A stretch of 64,000 nt of DNA from Methylorubrum extorquens (GTDB taxonomy: Bacteria > Pseudomonadota > Alphaproteobacteria > Rhizobiales > Beijerinckiaceae): NCBI RefSeq assembly GCF_024169925.1, contig NZ_JALJXF010000001.1, positions 206,001-270,000 of the forward strand, written 5' to 3'. The notes below the pieces were generated by a model. It saw only the letters and a program-made list of their open reading frames with translations, did no database searches and was not told the DNA's origin. Made by a program: the position numbers and the translations under genes. Shown here piece after piece: positions 46,948 to 55,710 of this stretch; within the stretch, counting starts at the first letter, position 1, and each line of letters starts with the position of its first letter.

Positions 46948-47601
46948 TCAGCTATTCAGGCGCCGGTAGGCCGTGATCGCCTCATCGACGTCGTCGTAAA
47001 CCACCGCCTGCCCGTTGATCAGGATCAGAGCCTGACTGCAATAATCGCGGATCTGTTCCATGCTGTGGGAGATCAGGATCACGTCCGCGGTCTCGCGCCG
47101 CTTGTTGAACACCTCGGCGCACCGCTTCTGGAAGCGCGCGTCGCCCACCGAGAGCGTCTCGTCGATGAGGTAGGTGTCGAAGGGAATCGCCATGCTCATC
47201 CCGAAGGCGAGTCGCGAGCCCATACCGGACGAGTAGGTGTTGACCGGCATGTTGAGGTAACTGCCGAGTTCGGAAAAATCCTCGACGAATTCGAGCACGC
47301 GCCGCGGATCCTCGCCGTAGATCCGGGCAACGAAGATGACGTTGTCCCGGCCCGTCATCTTCGCGTTGAAGCCGCCCGCGAAGCCCAGTGGCCAGGAGAT
47401 GCGAAGACCCCGGACGATGCGGCCCCGGGTCGGCTCCTCGACGCCGGCGATGAGCTTCATGGTGGTCGATTTGCCGGCACCGTTGATCCCCATGATGCCG
47501 TAGCTGATGCCGGGCTTCAGGGTGAAGTTCACCCGGTCGAGGATGGTGCGTCGCCGACCATAGGTGGAATAGACCTTGGTGACGTTCTCGAAACGGATCA
47601 C
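46948..47601 (-). CDS. Polysaccharide ABC transporter ATP-binding protein (KpsT/BexA family)
   Basis: The 217-residue ATPase has Walker A GINGAGKST (about 38-46), the signature YSSGMGSRLAFGMSM and Walker B TYLIDETLSVGD, all typical of KpsT. It powers export of a lipid-linked capsular polysaccharide through a KpsM permease. No KpsM, KpsD or KpsC/S genes are in the window, so the remaining parts must be elsewhere. Confidence 0.93.
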   Translation of the reverse strand: MIRFENVTKVYSTYGRRRTILDRVNFTLKPGISYGIMGINGAGKSTTMKLIAGVEEPTRGRIVRGLRISWPLGFAGGFNAKMTGRDNVIFVARIYGEDPRRVLEFVEDFSELGSYLNMPVNTYSSGMGSRLAFGMSMAIPFDTYLIDETLSVGDARFQKRCAEVFNKRRETADVILISHSMEQIRDYCSQALILINGQAVVYDDVDEAITAYRRLNS

Positions 47602-48029
47602 GGTTCGGTAGGCTCCACCGGTGAGCGATGCGGGCCGGACCGACGCAACGGATGCGCTCGCCGTACGACCGCCCCTCGCCGAAAATCAGCGAGGCACAGC
47701 GGGCGGTTGAGACCCGCGCCTTGTGCTGCGCAGGAAACCGAAGAAAACGGCGAATCTGGGGACGGCACGCCGGTCCCGGCCCGTGCGATGCCATTGCGAG
47801 CGCGAAGGCCTTCGGGCCGGCGCGTACGAGCGAATCCACCCGCTCCGCCTCACCGCGTCCAAGCCGCCTCTCGCCCTGATGAGTCCGGCGCCGGTCACGC
47901 CGACCCCTCGCCCATGAGCGGCTTTTCACCTGCCGAAGCGGTCCGGTTCAGCCGTATTGACATACCTTGAGTTGATATTTTCGACGAATTAATTTCTTCT
48001 AGGTTCGTTTTTTGGCGAGGGAGTAGGCT
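47602..48029. other. Intergenic region with AT-rich end
   Basis: About 430 bp without a clear gene. The first 340 bp are GC-rich and featureless. From 47941 the base composition turns AT-rich (GATATTTTCGACGAATTAAT and neighbours). TTGACA at 47957-47962 resembles a -35 box, but no good -10 is at 17 bp. It may be the promoter of the small ORF at 48030. Confidence 0.4.
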
Positions 48030-48338
48030 TTGAATCCCGATCTCATCGAGACACGCGAAGCGGCTCTGGCACTCGTGGATGCCGATCTGATCACGATTCA
48101 GGACTACCTCGTGCTGTGCCGGTTCAAGAGTTGGGATCCGACCGGGCATACGTCCGCCCTCTCGCTGACGGAGCAGGCCGGCCTACCGGCCGGTGGGAAC
48201 GCGCATTCCCACCCCGAGGGGGCCGACGTGCTGGGGTGGCCGGCTCAACGGTCGGCGACGAGCCCGGAGGTTTCGCGCCGCGAAAAGCCGGCCCCCGCCC
48301 GCGGGCAGATCGTACGCTTGTCGCTCAGGAACGCTTAG
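48030..48338 (+). CDS. Possible small orphan protein
   Basis: A 102-residue ORF starting with TTG after GAGGGAG. The first 50 residues look protein-like (EAALALVDADLITIQDYLVL), while the rest is low-complexity. The last 14 bp overlap the convergent tex 3' end. No family is recognised. The AT-rich leader suggests acquired DNA. It could also be non-coding. Confidence 0.35.
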   Translation: MNPDLIETREAALALVDADLITIQDYLVLCRFKSWDPTGHTSALSLTEQAGLPAGGNAHSHPEGADVLGWPAQRSATSPEVSRREKPAPARGQIVRLSLRNA

Positions 48339-50640
48339 GCGCCGAGACTCCGGCACGCCGGAGCGCGTCGGCCAGCGCCCCGTCCTGCGGTGTGGCCACG
48401 GGCGCCGGGCGCCGTGGCTGCGCCTCGGGGCGGGGGGCGTTTCCGCGCGGCGCCGTCGCGCCCTCAAGGGGGTCGTCGAGCCGCATCGACAGCGCGATGC
48501 GCTTGCGCGGCACATCGACCGACAGCACCAGCACGCGCACCACATCGCCGGTCTTCACCACCTCGGAGGGGGAGGCGATCCGTTTGCGGGCCATCGCCGA
48601 GATGTGGACCAGCCCGTCCTGATGCACGCCGATATCGACGAAGGCACCGAAGGCCGCGACGTTGGTGACGACACCCTCCAGCTGCATCCCCGGCTTGAGG
48701 TCGCCGATCGTCTCGACACCGTCCTGGAAGCTCGCCGTCTTGAAGGCCGGACGCGGGTCGCGGCCGGGCTTCTCCAGTTCGGCGATGATGTCGCGCACGG
48801 TCGGCACGCCGAACCGCTCGTCGGCGAAGGCGGCGGGCGAGAGCGCGCGCAGGGCCGCTTCATTGCCGATCAGCACCCGGATGTCGCTCTTCGTCGCCTC
48901 CAGGATGCGTCGCACCACCGGGTACGCCTCCGGGTGGACGCCGGAGCGGTCGAGCGGGTCCTCGCCATCGGGGATGCGCAGGAAGCCCGCCGCGAGCTCG
49001 AACGTCTTGGCGCCGAGGCCCGGCACCTTCTTCAGCCCGGCGCGCGTTCGGAACGGGCCGTTGGCGTCGCGGTGCGCGACGATTTTTTCGGCCACCGACG
49101 TGCCGAGGCCCGAGACCTGGGCGAGCAGCGGGCCCGACGCCGTGTTCACATCGACGCCGACCGCGTTCACCGCGTCCTCGACCACGGCTTCGAGCGAGCG
49201 CGACAGCTTCTGCTCGGTGACATCGTGCTGGTACTGGCCGACGCCGATGGATTTCGGGTCGATCTTCACCAGTTCCGCAAGCGGGTCCTGCAGGCGCCGG
49301 GCGATGGAGACCGCGCCGCGATGCGACACGTCGAGGTCGGGCAGCTCGCGGGTGGCGGTGGCCGAGGCCGAGTAGACCGAGGCGCCGGCCTCCGACACCG
49401 TGACCTTGGCCATTTTCAGATCGGGGTTGGCCGTAAGGATCTCGGTGGCGAGCCGGTCGGTCTCGCGCGAGGCAGTGCCGTTGCCGATGGCGATCAGCTC
49501 GACGCCGTGCTGACGACAGAGCCGGGAGAGCGAGGCCACCGCCTCCTTCCAGCGCCGCTGCGGCTCGTGCGGATAGGTGGTCTCGACGGCCACGACCTTG
49601 CCGGTGCGGTCCACCACCGCCGCCTTCACGCCGTTGCGGTAGCCCGGATCGAGCCCGAGCGTCGCCCGCCCGCCCGCGGGGGCAGCGAGCAGCAGATCCT
49701 TGAGGTTGCCGGCGAACACCTTCACCGCCGCTTCCTCCGCCCGCTCGAACAGGCGTGCCCGTAGATCGGCCTTGATGCCGGTGCGGATCTTGGTGCGCCA
49801 AGCGGTGCGGACGGTATCGAGCAGCCACGCATCCGCCGGCCGGCCCCGCGCGGAGATGCCGAACCGGCGGCAGACGGCGAGTTCGAACGGCCCCGGCACG
49901 CCGGGCGCGGAATCCTCGCCCTCGGCCGCGAAGGCGAGGTCAAGCACCTCCTCCCCCTCGCCGCGAAACACCGCTAGCACCCGGTGCGAGGGCATGCGCT
50001 CCAGGCGCTCGCGCCAGTCGAAATAGTCGGAGAATTTCTGGCCCGTCGTCTCCTTGCCCTTGCGCACCTTCGCCACGGCCTCGCCGCCGCGCCAGAAGTC
50101 CTCGCGCAGGCGGCCGATCAGGTCGGCGTCCTCGGCAAACCGCTCGATCAGGATCGCCCGCGCGCCTTCCAGCGCCGCCTCGGCGGTCTCGATGCCCTTG
50201 GCGGCGTCCACGAAGCCCTGTGCCGCCCGCTCCGGCGCCGTCTCCGGCCGGGCCAGCAGGGTTTCGGCCAGCGGCGCGAGCCCGGCCTCGCGGGCGGTCT
50301 GCGCCTTGCTGCGGCGTTTGGGCCGGAACGGCAGGTAGATGTCCTCCAGCCGCGCCTTGGTGTCGGCGCTCGCGATGGCCGCGGCGACTTCCGGCGTCAG
50401 CTTGCCCTGGGCGCGGATGCTCTCGGTGACGCTGGCGCGCCGGTCGCGCAACTCGCGCAGATAGCCCAGCCGCTCCTCGAGGGTGCGGAGCTGGGCGTCG
50501 TCCAGCGAGCCGGTCGCCTCCTTGCGGTAGCGCGCGATGAACGGGACCGTGTAGCCTCCGTCGAGCAGGTCTACGGCCGCAGCCACCTGCCCCTCGCGCG
50601 CACCGAGTTCCTCGGCGATCAGCAGGTTCACGCTCTTCAC
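48325..50640 (-). CDS. tex: Transcription accessory protein Tex (S1 RNA-binding)
   Basis: The 771-residue protein has the Tex layout: N-terminal HTH-like region (GYTVPFIARYRKEATGSLDD), a YqgF-like domain (LGLDPGYRNGVKAAVVD), helix-hairpin-helix motifs (VNTASGPLLAQVSGLG) and a C-terminal S1 domain (GMQLEGVVTNVAAFGAFVDI). Tex binds nucleic acids and affects transcription and stress tolerance. The GTG start at 50640 gives the expected N-terminus. The last 60 residues are a Pro/Arg-rich tail after the S1 domain. Confidence 0.95.
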   Translation of the reverse strand: MKSVNLLIAEELGAREGQVAAAVDLLDGGYTVPFIARYRKEATGSLDDAQLRTLEERLGYLRELRDRRASVTESIRAQGKLTPEVAAAIASADTKARLEDIYLPFRPKRRSKAQTAREAGLAPLAETLLARPETAPERAAQGFVDAAKGIETAEAALEGARAILIERFAEDADLIGRLREDFWRGGEAVAKVRKGKETTGQKFSDYFDWRERLERMPSHRVLAVFRGEGEEVLDLAFAAEGEDSAPGVPGPFELAVCRRFGISARGRPADAWLLDTVRTAWRTKIRTGIKADLRARLFERAEEAAVKVFAGNLKDLLLAAPAGGRATLGLDPGYRNGVKAAVVDRTGKVVAVETTYPHEPQRRWKEAVASLSRLCRQHGVELIAIGNGTASRETDRLATEILTANPDLKMAKVTVSEAGASVYSASATATRELPDLDVSHRGAVSIARRLQDPLAELVKIDPKSIGVGQYQHDVTEQKLSRSLEAVVEDAVNAVGVDVNTASGPLLAQVSGLGTSVAEKIVAHRDANGPFRTRAGLKKVPGLGAKTFELAAGFLRIPDGEDPLDRSGVHPEAYPVVRRILEATKSDIRVLIGNEAALRALSPAAFADERFGVPTVRDIIAELEKPGRDPRPAFKTASFQDGVETIGDLKPGMQLEGVVTNVAAFGAFVDIGVHQDGLVHISAMARKRIASPSEVVKTGDVVRVLVLSVDVPRKRIALSMRLDDPLEGATAPRGNAPRPEAQPRRPAPVATPQDGALADALRRAGVSAPKRS

Positions 50641-50788
50641 GGGATCAGGCCTCGGTCGCGGTGGCAGGGAACGTCGCGGAGGCCGTCCTTCTCCGATCGG
50701 GCGAGGCGGCGCAAGCGGCGCCCGTTCCCTGAGCGCGGCCCAATCGTCCGAGGAGAGGCGGCGAAGTCGGAGCGACGGAGGGGCATGG

Positions 50789-51007
50789 TCAGTCTCGTTT
50801 CCGCTTCGGCCCGAAGGCGGAGAAGGGCATCCGGGCGAGGAGGAAAACGCGGTGCTGCGCATCGGGCGGCACGAAGCGTCCCTTTGTCCGGCACGCGGCG
50901 TCCGGGCTGAAGCCGGGCTCGGCGACCACCGGCTGGGAAACCCGCGAATCCGCGTCGTCGTTGACGATCCGCTCTGCACCACCCGAGGTTCCTCGCCCCG
51001 GCGACAC
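50789..51007 (-). CDS. Possible 72-residue protein
   Basis: A short ORF with GTG start, 21 bp after the lipoprotein gene stop. The composition (ERIVNDDADSRVSQPVVAEP, then RVFLLARMPFSAFG) is more protein-like than other frames here. GAAGG lies upstream at reasonable distance. There is no recognised family. If it is not real, 50641-51028 is an intergenic gap. Confidence 0.3.
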   Translation of the reverse strand: MSPGRGTSGGAERIVNDDADSRVSQPVVAEPGFSPDAACRTKGRFVPPDAQHRVFLLARMPFSAFGPKRKRD

Positions 51008-51028
51008 GCAGCCTTCGGCTCCCGCGGC

Positions 51029-51454
51029 TCACAGGGTGAAGCTCGCGACCCAGACCCGCCGCCAGCCGGGTTCAGCCGGCGCGACGACGACCTTCACCGA
51101 CCGACGCCCGTCATACGGCCTCTCGCCGCCGAAGCTTCCCTCGGGCGGCGTCGCGATCCAGCCCTCGAACGACGTGCTCAGCAAGCCGAGCCCCGGATCG
51201 GCGCCCGCTTCTAGACCGTCCGGCACGAGCCAGGCGGCGAAGGCGTCGGCCTCCGCCTCCGGCGCGTCGAGGCGCAGCAGCACCAGCCGGTCGATGCCCG
51301 CCTCGGTATAGGTTCGCAGGTCGCGGCGGCCGGGCGGAAGCGGCGTTTCGAGAAAGGCCTCGACCGCCTCCGGGGTCATCGTCGTCGGCGGGAATGAGCA
51401 GGCCGCAAGTGCCGGCCCGGCGGCGAGTGCGACGAGGAGTGCGCGCCGGATCAT
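51029..51454 (-). CDS. Putative lipoprotein of unknown function
   Basis: The 141-residue protein has a lipoprotein leader with lipobox LAAC (RALLVALAAGPALAAC; Cys about residue 18). The mature domain has regular strands (DRLVLLRLDAPEAEADAFAA) but no known family. GGAGCGAG precedes the ATG at 51454. It is probably at the downstream end of the exported-protein block. Confidence 0.65.
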   Translation of the reverse strand: MIRRALLVALAAGPALAACSFPPTTMTPEAVEAFLETPLPPGRRDLRTYTEAGIDRLVLLRLDAPEAEADAFAAWLVPDGLEAGADPGLGLLSTSFEGWIATPPEGSFGGERPYDGRRSVKVVVAPAEPGWRRVWVASFTL

Positions 51455-51529
51455 GTCTCGCTCCACCGCGCCCCGGCGCCGAGGCGGCGAAGGGCTGCCC
51501 GCGTATGTTCCGTCATCCCCTGCGCCCCG

Positions 51530-52297
51530 TCACGGTTCGCGCCGGTAGACGCCGCGGAAGCTGACGTTCAGGCCGCCGCAGGCGAGGTTGTCCTCCACCA
51601 CGAGCCAGGGGCCGAGGCGGCGCAGCCAGACTTTGCAATCGTACGCGCCGCCCTTCTCGACCGGCAGGGTCTCTTTCTCACCCATGGCGAAGCTGGCGCC
51701 GTCGCCTCTCGGCGCGACTGTGCCGGACATCTCGCCGAGATGGACGCTGCCGCGCTTGATCTGCTCAGGGCTGCCCATGCCCCAGGTCGCGTCGCCCGCG
51801 ATCGAGAGCGTGCCGGGCTTGTCGCCTCGCTTCACCGCGATGCGCCCTTCCGCCTGGGTCCAAGTGCCGAGCCAGTTTTCGAGGGCGACCGGGGCCGGCG
51901 GCTCGGCCGCCACCGCGTCGGCCGGGATCCAGCCGGTCCGGGCCAGATCGCCCTTCACGCCGCGATAGCTCGCGCAGAAGTAGCCGTCGCGGCGCTCGCC
52001 CAGGATCACGGGGTCACCGGTGACCAGAAAGGCCCGCTCGCGGCATTCCGGGCCGGCATCGGGGCAGCCCTGCTGCGCGAGCCCGTCCTTGACGAAGGCG
52101 GTGCGGCCCGCCGCGGTGATCCGTCCGAAGCCGAGGGCCGGCCCCTCGGAGAGCGAGGGCGTGCGCCGGCACTCGTTCCTCGCGGAGGCCTCCCGATCCT
52201 GCGCCCAGGCGCCGCCCGTGGCGGCCGCAAAGATTGCCAGCAGGATCAGGCCGCGTGACCCAAAGCGCGATCGGAGGATGGGATGGGGGTGGCTCAC
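51530..52297 (-). CDS. Exported protein of unknown function
   Basis: The 255-residue protein has a signal peptide (GLILLAIFAAATGGAWAQ) after a short basic n-region. The mature part contains an SH3-like segment (FLVTGDPVILGERRDGYFCASYRG followed by GWIPADAV), then a C-terminal beta-rich domain (ENWLGTWTQAEGRIAVKRG), together suggesting a periplasmic binding or inhibitor role. Six cysteines are present in the mature chain. GTG 52297 is the start. Confidence 0.7.
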   Translation of the reverse strand: MSHPHPILRSRFGSRGLILLAIFAAATGGAWAQDREASARNECRRTPSLSEGPALGFGRITAAGRTAFVKDGLAQQGCPDAGPECRERAFLVTGDPVILGERRDGYFCASYRGVKGDLARTGWIPADAVAAEPPAPVALENWLGTWTQAEGRIAVKRGDKPGTLSIAGDATWGMGSPEQIKRGSVHLGEMSGTVAPRGDGASFAMGEKETLPVEKGGAYDCKVWLRRLGPWLVVEDNLACGGLNVSFRGVYRREP

Positions 52298-52434
52298 GAA
52301 AGCACTCTCGGTCTGGACGATGCAAACGGGGTGGTGGATCGCGGCAGCTCTCTGGTGCTGGCCGTTCGCGCGACGGCAGCGGGAGGGCGCCTGCCGACGC
52401 TGAGGGGCAGGCTCCCCATCCGGGGCACCAGGGC

Positions 52435-53436
52435 TCAACGCATCGCGACCGAGGCGGCGACGCGCTCGGCGCGAGCCAGGGCCTCGGCCCGGCCGGCATC
52501 GGCAAAGCCGATCACGCGCAGATAGTGCCCGCCATCGAACACCGTCGTCTGGGTCATGCCGAGCGCCCGTCCGGTCTTGGTGTCGGTGCCGGTGCCGCGC
52601 AGGCGCACCACGACGGCGTCGCCGCGGGTGCTGCGCTCTTCGTCGGTGATCGCGACGTCTTTCAGATCCTTCTGCGCGGCGAAGAGGCGGCGGGCGTAGG
52701 CGACCTCCGCGCCCGACGGCACCGGCACCTGACCCAGCGAGGGCGCGATGACGACCACCGGCTGCTCGCGCTCGGGATCGACGTCCTTCGGCCCCTCGGT
52801 CAGGATGAGGCCGTTGCCGGCAAGCACCCCGGTCGGGCGGAAGCCGGCGGTGTCGCCGATGGTGTAGGGGAGGGCCGCGACCTGATCGGCGAGGCTCGCC
52901 TTGGGCCGGAACGCGATCGTGCGGAGCGCCGCCTCGACCGCCGGAGCCGGCACCTGCTTGGCCGCCGTCTCGGGCACCTGCACGGTGACGAGCCCGGTGC
53001 CGGAGGCGCCGCGCACCACGGCGACCCACTTGGTGTAGGTGAGGCCGTTGGCGCCCTGCGTCCCGCGCAGGACGAAGCCCTCGCCGCCTGCCACGGCGAG
53101 CGGCTCGGACCCGCCCTTCACCCGGAAGCCGGAGGGCGCCAGGGCCTCGGGCGTAAACTTCCCGTTGATCTGGTCCCAGGCTTCCGGCGGCATCTCCACG
53201 AGGACGATCGAGGCGCCGGAGCGGTGCTCGAAACCCGAAAAGCTCGCGGCCGGCTTCATGCCGGGGGGCGGCGCGAGGCCGAGCGAGCCGGCGGGCGGGA
53301 AGACCGGCTCGGCCGCGAGGACCGGCGCGGACGAAAGCGTCAGCCCGGCCATCAGCCCGGCGAGCAGGCCGCGCCGGGCCCAGCGACCGGGAGCGAGGCG
53401 GGCGAGGAAGCGGCGCAGCGGATTGCGGTTCGTCAT
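52435..53436 (-). CDS. Exported protein of unknown function
   Basis: The 333-residue protein has a signal peptide (GLLAGLMAGLTLSSAPVLA) with arginine-rich n-region. The mature chain lacks a recognised domain; segments such as ASIVLVEMPPEAWDQINGK and TVQVPETAAKQVPAPAVEAA resemble PsbP/DcrB-like periplasmic folds. Its ATG overlaps the stop of the broken short gene upstream (ATGA at 53433-53436), which shows that this broken gene was once an operon member. Confidence 0.7.
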   Translation of the reverse strand: MTNRNPLRRFLARLAPGRWARRGLLAGLMAGLTLSSAPVLAAEPVFPPAGSLGLAPPPGMKPAASFSGFEHRSGASIVLVEMPPEAWDQINGKFTPEALAPSGFRVKGGSEPLAVAGGEGFVLRGTQGANGLTYTKWVAVVRGASGTGLVTVQVPETAAKQVPAPAVEAALRTIAFRPKASLADQVAALPYTIGDTAGFRPTGVLAGNGLILTEGPKDVDPEREQPVVVIAPSLGQVPVPSGAEVAYARRLFAAQKDLKDVAITDEERSTRGDAVVVRLRGTGTDTKTGRALGMTQTTVFDGGHYLRVIGFADAGRAEALARAERVAASVAMR

Positions 53437-53712
53437 GCGGTCTCTCCAAAGGCGGCGTGCAGAAGCGCGTCGAGGGTGTCGGTGGCGGGGGAATCCGGGC
53501 CGCAGCGCCATCCGCGGATCTAGGTGGCTCCCGGCCCGAACCGGTAGAGTTCGAACCGGTCGTCGTGGATCTCGATCTCGATGGCCGGCCAGCGCCCGGC
53601 GGCGTGGGCGACGGTCCGCGCCGGGATCGCCGTCTCGGCGGCGACGCGCTCGACCCTTGCCCCGGCCTGCTCCCAGCCCTCCTATCGAGGCTGCCTCGGT
53701 CGTGTCCGGCAC
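53433..53712 (-). pseudogene. Short gene broken by a frameshift and an in-frame TAG
   Basis: A GTG-start reading (53712) begins MPDTTEAASIGG. After a shift of one base near 53675-53690 a well-behaved frame follows: WEQAGARVERVAAETAIPAR, then IEIEIHDDRFELYRFGPGAT, a TAG at 53520-53522, and IRGWRCGPDSPATDTLDALL to a TGA at 53433-53435. Codon third positions are strongly G/C as in real genes. A Trp codon TGG changed to TAG would explain the stop. The product was probably about 92 residues, of unknown function. Sequencing error at one lesion is possible, at both less so. Confidence 0.6.
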
Positions 53713-53717
53713 CGGAG

Positions 53718-54686
53718 TCAGCGGGTGGCGACGCGGCTGACGACGAAGGTGTTGCCGGAGAACTGGACCTGCCCCGGCGCGCTCATGTGTTCGAGCATCA
53801 GGCGCAGGTTGCGGCCGAGCCGTGCCGAGTCGGAGCGGGTCTCGTACCAGTATTCGGCGGTAGCCCCGCCGGAGCGCACCGGGCGGTGGTGCTCGTAGCA
53901 GCGGAAGGCGGCCATGTACTCCTCCGCTGCCTGCACCTCCTGCGGCGAGAACCCGCTGAGGCGCACGACATAGGCCGTCGGCAGGCCGCCGCAGGATTCA
54001 CCCGCCGCGGCGGGCGGGGGCTCGGCGCCGGGAAGGGCATGGGCGAGCGGCGCGTTCGGGGCCGCGCCGGCATCGGCGCCGCGGCGGAGGGCGATCACGC
54101 CGTCGAGCTTGGCCGTGAGTGCGGTGGCGACGTCGGCGGCGATGCTCTTGGCCTCGGCGCCGACCCGTTCGAGCAGGCATTCCCGATCGCAGCCCTGGGG
54201 CAGGGGCGGAAGCTGAAGCCCCGCCACCTCGAAGGCGCCGAGCGATTGCCCCGTGCGGACGTTGAGGAGCCGGCCGGGGATGCGCACCTCCGGCCGCACG
54301 ATGTCGGAATAGCCCGATTTCGAGGCCGAGGCGTAGACCTGGAACACCGCCACCACGTCGAGCGGCGGGTTCTGGACGGCGCGGGCGACCTCGATCAGCT
54401 CCGCGTCGCGGCGGCGGACCCGGTTGGCCTGGGTGATTCCCATCGCCACCGCGGTCTCGTCATAGACGTTGTAGCCGCGCAGGTTCATTGTCTCGGAGAG
54501 TTCGGTGATCACCCGCTGGAAGATACGGTTGCCGCGGGGCACCGAATCCTCGTCGGCATCCTCGCCCATCACGACGATGTTGGGCCGGGTCTGCGCCGCC
54601 GCCGGCGCGGCAAAGTCGAGGAGGGCGCCGCCGATCAGGGCGAGGGTGGCGAGTGTTCGGGCGGGTCTGCGCAGCATCGGAAGCAT
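53718..54686 (-). CDS. Exported protein of unknown function
   Basis: The 322-residue protein has a signal peptide (ARTLATLALIGGALLDFAAP to AAAQ). The mature part begins with TRPNIVVMGEDADEDSVPR and holds a segment like those of CsgG/peptidoglycan-associated lipoproteins (RVITELSETMNLRGYNVYDE), which suggests an outer-membrane-associated fold. Starts at 54731 (overlapping the OmpA stop as ATGA), 54686 and 54677 are possible; I prefer 54686 because it gives a normal signal peptide. Confidence 0.7.
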   Translation of the reverse strand: MLPMLRRPARTLATLALIGGALLDFAAPAAAQTRPNIVVMGEDADEDSVPRGNRIFQRVITELSETMNLRGYNVYDETAVAMGITQANRVRRRDAELIEVARAVQNPPLDVVAVFQVYASASKSGYSDIVRPEVRIPGRLLNVRTGQSLGAFEVAGLQLPPLPQGCDRECLLERVGAEAKSIAADVATALTAKLDGVIALRRGADAGAAPNAPLAHALPGAEPPPAAAGESCGGLPTAYVVRLSGFSPQEVQAAEEYMAAFRCYEHHRPVRSGGATAEYWYETRSDSARLGRNLRLMLEHMSAPGQVQFSGNTFVVSRVATR

Positions 54687-54727
54687 CCTGTCTGTCGGGT
54701 CGTCTGACGGCGGTGATGTCGCGAGGG

Positions 54728-55546
54728 TCATTCGGTGCAGGGGAGCGGCGTCGGCGCCGCGCCGAAATCGTCGAGGTCGAGCGGGAGGTGGTGGCGGGGA
54801 TCGTCGAGCCCGCCCGCCTCGCAGCCCTCCGCGGCGGCGGGGAGGACGAAGCGCAGGGCGCCGCTTCGCGCCGGCGTGATCAGGCTCACCTCGACCCGCC
54901 GGTTGATCCGCGCGAAGGGCTGGGCCGGGTCCTTCGGCCGGGACGGGCCCCAGCCGTGGAGGCGCAGGCGTCGCGGATCGATGCCGTAGGCCTCGGCGAG
55001 ATGGGCCTTCACCGCTCGGGCGCGGGCGAGCGACAGGCGGCGGTTGTAGCCGAGCCCGCCCGCCGCATCGGTGTGCCCGGCGATAAGGAAGCCGTGGGCG
55101 GCCAGATCGCGGGATTGCAGCGCCTGTCCCAGCGGTTCGAGCTGAATCCGCGCCTCTGGCGTCAGGCAGGCGCTGTCGTAGGCGAAGAACACGGTGAGAT
55201 CGACCGAGCGGGCGGGATCGACCCGCAGGCTCGGGCCGCCATCGCCGGGTGAGACCGCGACCGGCGCGGCGGGACGGCCCGGATTGCCGTCGGCGAAGGG
55301 AGCGAGCGACCGGATGATCGCGTTCGCGGACGGGTTCACGGCCCCGGCCTCGGCCCGCTCGGCGGCCTCGTCACGGGCCGGCGGCGCCTCCGCCTCGGCG
55401 GCGGGCGGGCGGGTGCCCGGCACCTCGGTCAGCGGGTTGGCGCGGGCGGGTGCGAGGGCGAGGATGACGCTCGCCGCCAGCATCGGGCCGAGACGCCGAC
55501 GCCATGCCGGCGCGGCGCTCCCGGCGATCCACTCGATGGCCCTCAT
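54728..55546 (-). CDS. OmpA-family outer-membrane/peptidoglycan-anchoring protein
   Basis: The 272-residue protein has a signal peptide (MLAASVILALAPARA), a Pro/Ala-rich linker to about residue 110 and a C-terminal OmpA-like domain (about 112-225) with the peptidoglycan-binding pattern ...HTDAAGGLGYNRRLSLARA, RLHGWGPSRP and NRRVEVSL. It likely ties the complex to peptidoglycan. The stop overlaps a possible start of the next gene. Confidence 0.88.
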   Translation of the reverse strand: MRAIEWIAGSAAPAWRRRLGPMLAASVILALAPARANPLTEVPGTRPPAAEAEAPPARDEAAERAEAGAVNPSANAIIRSLAPFADGNPGRPAAPVAVSPGDGGPSLRVDPARSVDLTVFFAYDSACLTPEARIQLEPLGQALQSRDLAAHGFLIAGHTDAAGGLGYNRRLSLARARAVKAHLAEAYGIDPRRLRLHGWGPSRPKDPAQPFARINRRVEVSLITPARSGALRFVLPAAAEGCEAGGLDDPRHHLPLDLDDFGAAPTPLPCTE

Positions 55547-55570
55547 GGCTTGTCGTCTCCGTCTCGTACC

Positions 55571-55625
55571 AAATCCGGTTGATCCCTTCGGGATGGCGGA
55601 TTTGGGCTTCGCTCAAGCGGAGCCC
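55571..55625. repeat. Pair of adjacent hairpins between OmpA and trypsin-like genes
   Basis: The first hairpin has outer arms AAATCCG/CGGATTT and inner arms ATCCC/GGGAT. The second has GGGCTTCGCT/AGCGGAGCCC. Together they look like an extragenic repeat, but only one copy is in the window. Confidence 0.5.
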
Positions 55626-55710
55626 GTATCGCAGGCCTTGCCGCGGCCCCGTCCCACGTATCCCTGGACCTTGCAGAGCGGCTTTTGCCGCTTGCTCACG
55701 AGAAAATCTT

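Noticed and set aside
53520..53522. TAG read through as pyrrolysine or another recoded residue
   Set aside because: No PYLIS-like context or pyl genes are seen, and a frameshift in the same short gene makes simple decay more likely.
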